DNA of 6,097 nucleotides from Clostridiales bacterium (lineage in GTDB: Bacteria; Bacillota; Clostridia; Lachnospirales; Lachnospiraceae): contig JAHZHF010000171.1 of assembly GCA_019420405.1 (NCBI GenBank), forward strand, positions 1 through 6,097, read 5' to 3'. Below the pieces are notes generated by a model. The model made no database searches. It was not told the DNA's origin and was given only the letters and a program-made list of their open reading frames with translations. Made by a program: the position numbers and the translations under genes. Positions 5,463 through 6,097 of the stretch are shown here, in pieces. Every line of letters starts with the position of its first letter. Within the stretch, counting starts at the first letter, position 1.

Positions 5463-6097
5463 CGTCTACACCCTTTCTCACCCTTACGCAGCTCTCCCTC
5501 TCAACCAGAAAATGCGGCACGATCGTCTTTGCCGCCGGCTGGTTCGGGTCTTCAAGATGACGGATCATCTGCACGGCTGCCTCCACACCGAGCTGCCGGG
5601 AATTGACGTCCACCGATGTAAGCCCCGGACTGCCAAGCTGAGCAAAAAGAGAGTTGTTAAATGAAATCACGGACAGATCCTCCGGTATGGAAAGCCCCAG
5701 TTTCATACATGTCTTTTCTAATATCATTGCAAGAATATCGTCACTAACAAGAAAAGCCGTAGGACGATCCTTCCTGCAAAGCAGTTCCGCCAGCACCGGG
5801 GAGCCGTCCACCGGGCCACCGGACATCTCTATACAATAATCCTGTATGACAGGAAGACCACTCTCCCGCAGCGCGTCCATATATCCCGCCTGCCGGTCCG
5901 CCGCAAAAAGCAGGGAATTGTCCGCAGACAGACATCCGATCCTGCGGTGTCCCAGCCCGATCAGATAGCAGGCCGCCTCTTTCCCCGCCAGCACATTGTC
6001 ATTGTCTACATAGATCGTCTCATTCATTCTCCGGTATGGTTTCCCGATTAGAACATACGGAAGTCCGCTCTCATAGAGATATTCCAGTACAGGATCC
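5449..6097 (-). CDS. LacI/GalR-family transcriptional regulator, N-terminal part missing
   Basis: 215 C-terminal residues; the frame stays open to the right edge, so the DNA-binding helix-turn-helix and part of the first lobe are outside. What remains is the periplasmic-binding-protein-like ligand domain: SGLPYVLIGKP near the edge, then YVDNDNVLAGKEAA, LIGLGHRRIGCLSA, DRQAGYMDAL, RPTAFLVSDDILA, IPEDLSVISFNNS, LTSVDVNSRQLGVEAA and PHFLVERESC, all in the order expected for the family. The IGKP..VDNDN pattern recalls MalR-type maltose regulators of Firmicutes, but that is a weak hint, and the effector is probably a sugar or metabolite. The Met at 6027 is internal, since clear family sequence lies upstream of it. 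The end overlaps the alkyltransferase-like gene by 14 bases, so the regulator is the first visible gene of a leftward unit and could control it. Confidence 0.92.
   Translation of the reverse strand, partial: DPVLEYLYESGLPYVLIGKPYRRMNETIYVDNDNVLAGKEAACYLIGLGHRRIGCLSADNSLLFAADRQAGYMDALRESGLPVIQDYCIEMSGGPVDGSPVLAELLCRKDRPTAFLVSDDILAMILEKTCMKLGLSIPEDLSVISFNNSLFAQLGSPGLTSVDVNSRQLGVEAAVQMIRHLEDPNQPAAKTIVPHFLVERESCVRVRKGVDDGLL

Noticed and set aside
6092..6097. GGATCC at the very end of the window
   Set aside because: It could mark a BamHI cloning junction, but one six-base site inside a normal LacI-family coding frame is not evidence; it fits as ordinary coding sequence.

Overview
The window looks like a chromosomal segment from an anaerobic Gram-positive Firmicute, most likely a gut Lachnospiraceae-type Clostridia. 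This rests on strong AGGAGG-type ribosome binding sites, tight gene packing, a DnaC/DnaI-type helicase loader next to a long-form PRPP synthetase, and a short KdpD-like kinase paired with a KdpE-like regulator. The genus is an inference and cannot be fixed by eye. I see no tRNA, rRNA, CRISPR array, insertion sequence or phage gene.

Left part, + strand. A DnaC/IstB-type ATPase, cut by the left edge, runs to 399. It overlaps by one base (TGATG) the gene for a divergent, long ribose-phosphate pyrophosphokinase (399-1583). A hairpin that contains the stop codon of that gene probably ends this unit. Next comes a two-component pair with an 8-base overlap: a membrane sensor kinase with the KdpD transmembrane and kinase domains but without KdpD's large N-terminal cytoplasmic region (1668-2792), and a KdpE-like OmpR-family regulator (2785-3492). 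No kdpFABC genes are present. Downstream is a 126-base gap with an 11-base-period direct repeat, a possible promoter and a perfect 10-bp AT palindrome. It leads to a 47-residue single-pass membrane protein (3619-3762). A 13-bp GC-containing hairpin separates this from the convergent genes on the right.

Right part, - strand, transcribed right to left. A LacI/GalR-family regulator is cut by the right edge, so its DNA-binding domain lies outside. It overlaps by 14 bases the gene for an alkyltransferase-like protein in which the catalytic Cys is replaced by Ala (PAHR). An AI-2E/PerM-family membrane protein follows. The spacer between the last two is not empty: a different frame continues directly from the end of the alkyltransferase-like gene with plausible protein sequence and ends in an ATGA overlap with the AI-2E family start. 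This suggests either a frameshifted C-terminal tail or a tiny coupled gene.

I did not find a clearly new multi-gene system. The best leads are the frame change after the Cys-less alkyltransferase-like gene, the LacI/alkyltransferase-like/transporter linkage, and the orphan KdpDE-like pair with its regulatory gap and small membrane protein.
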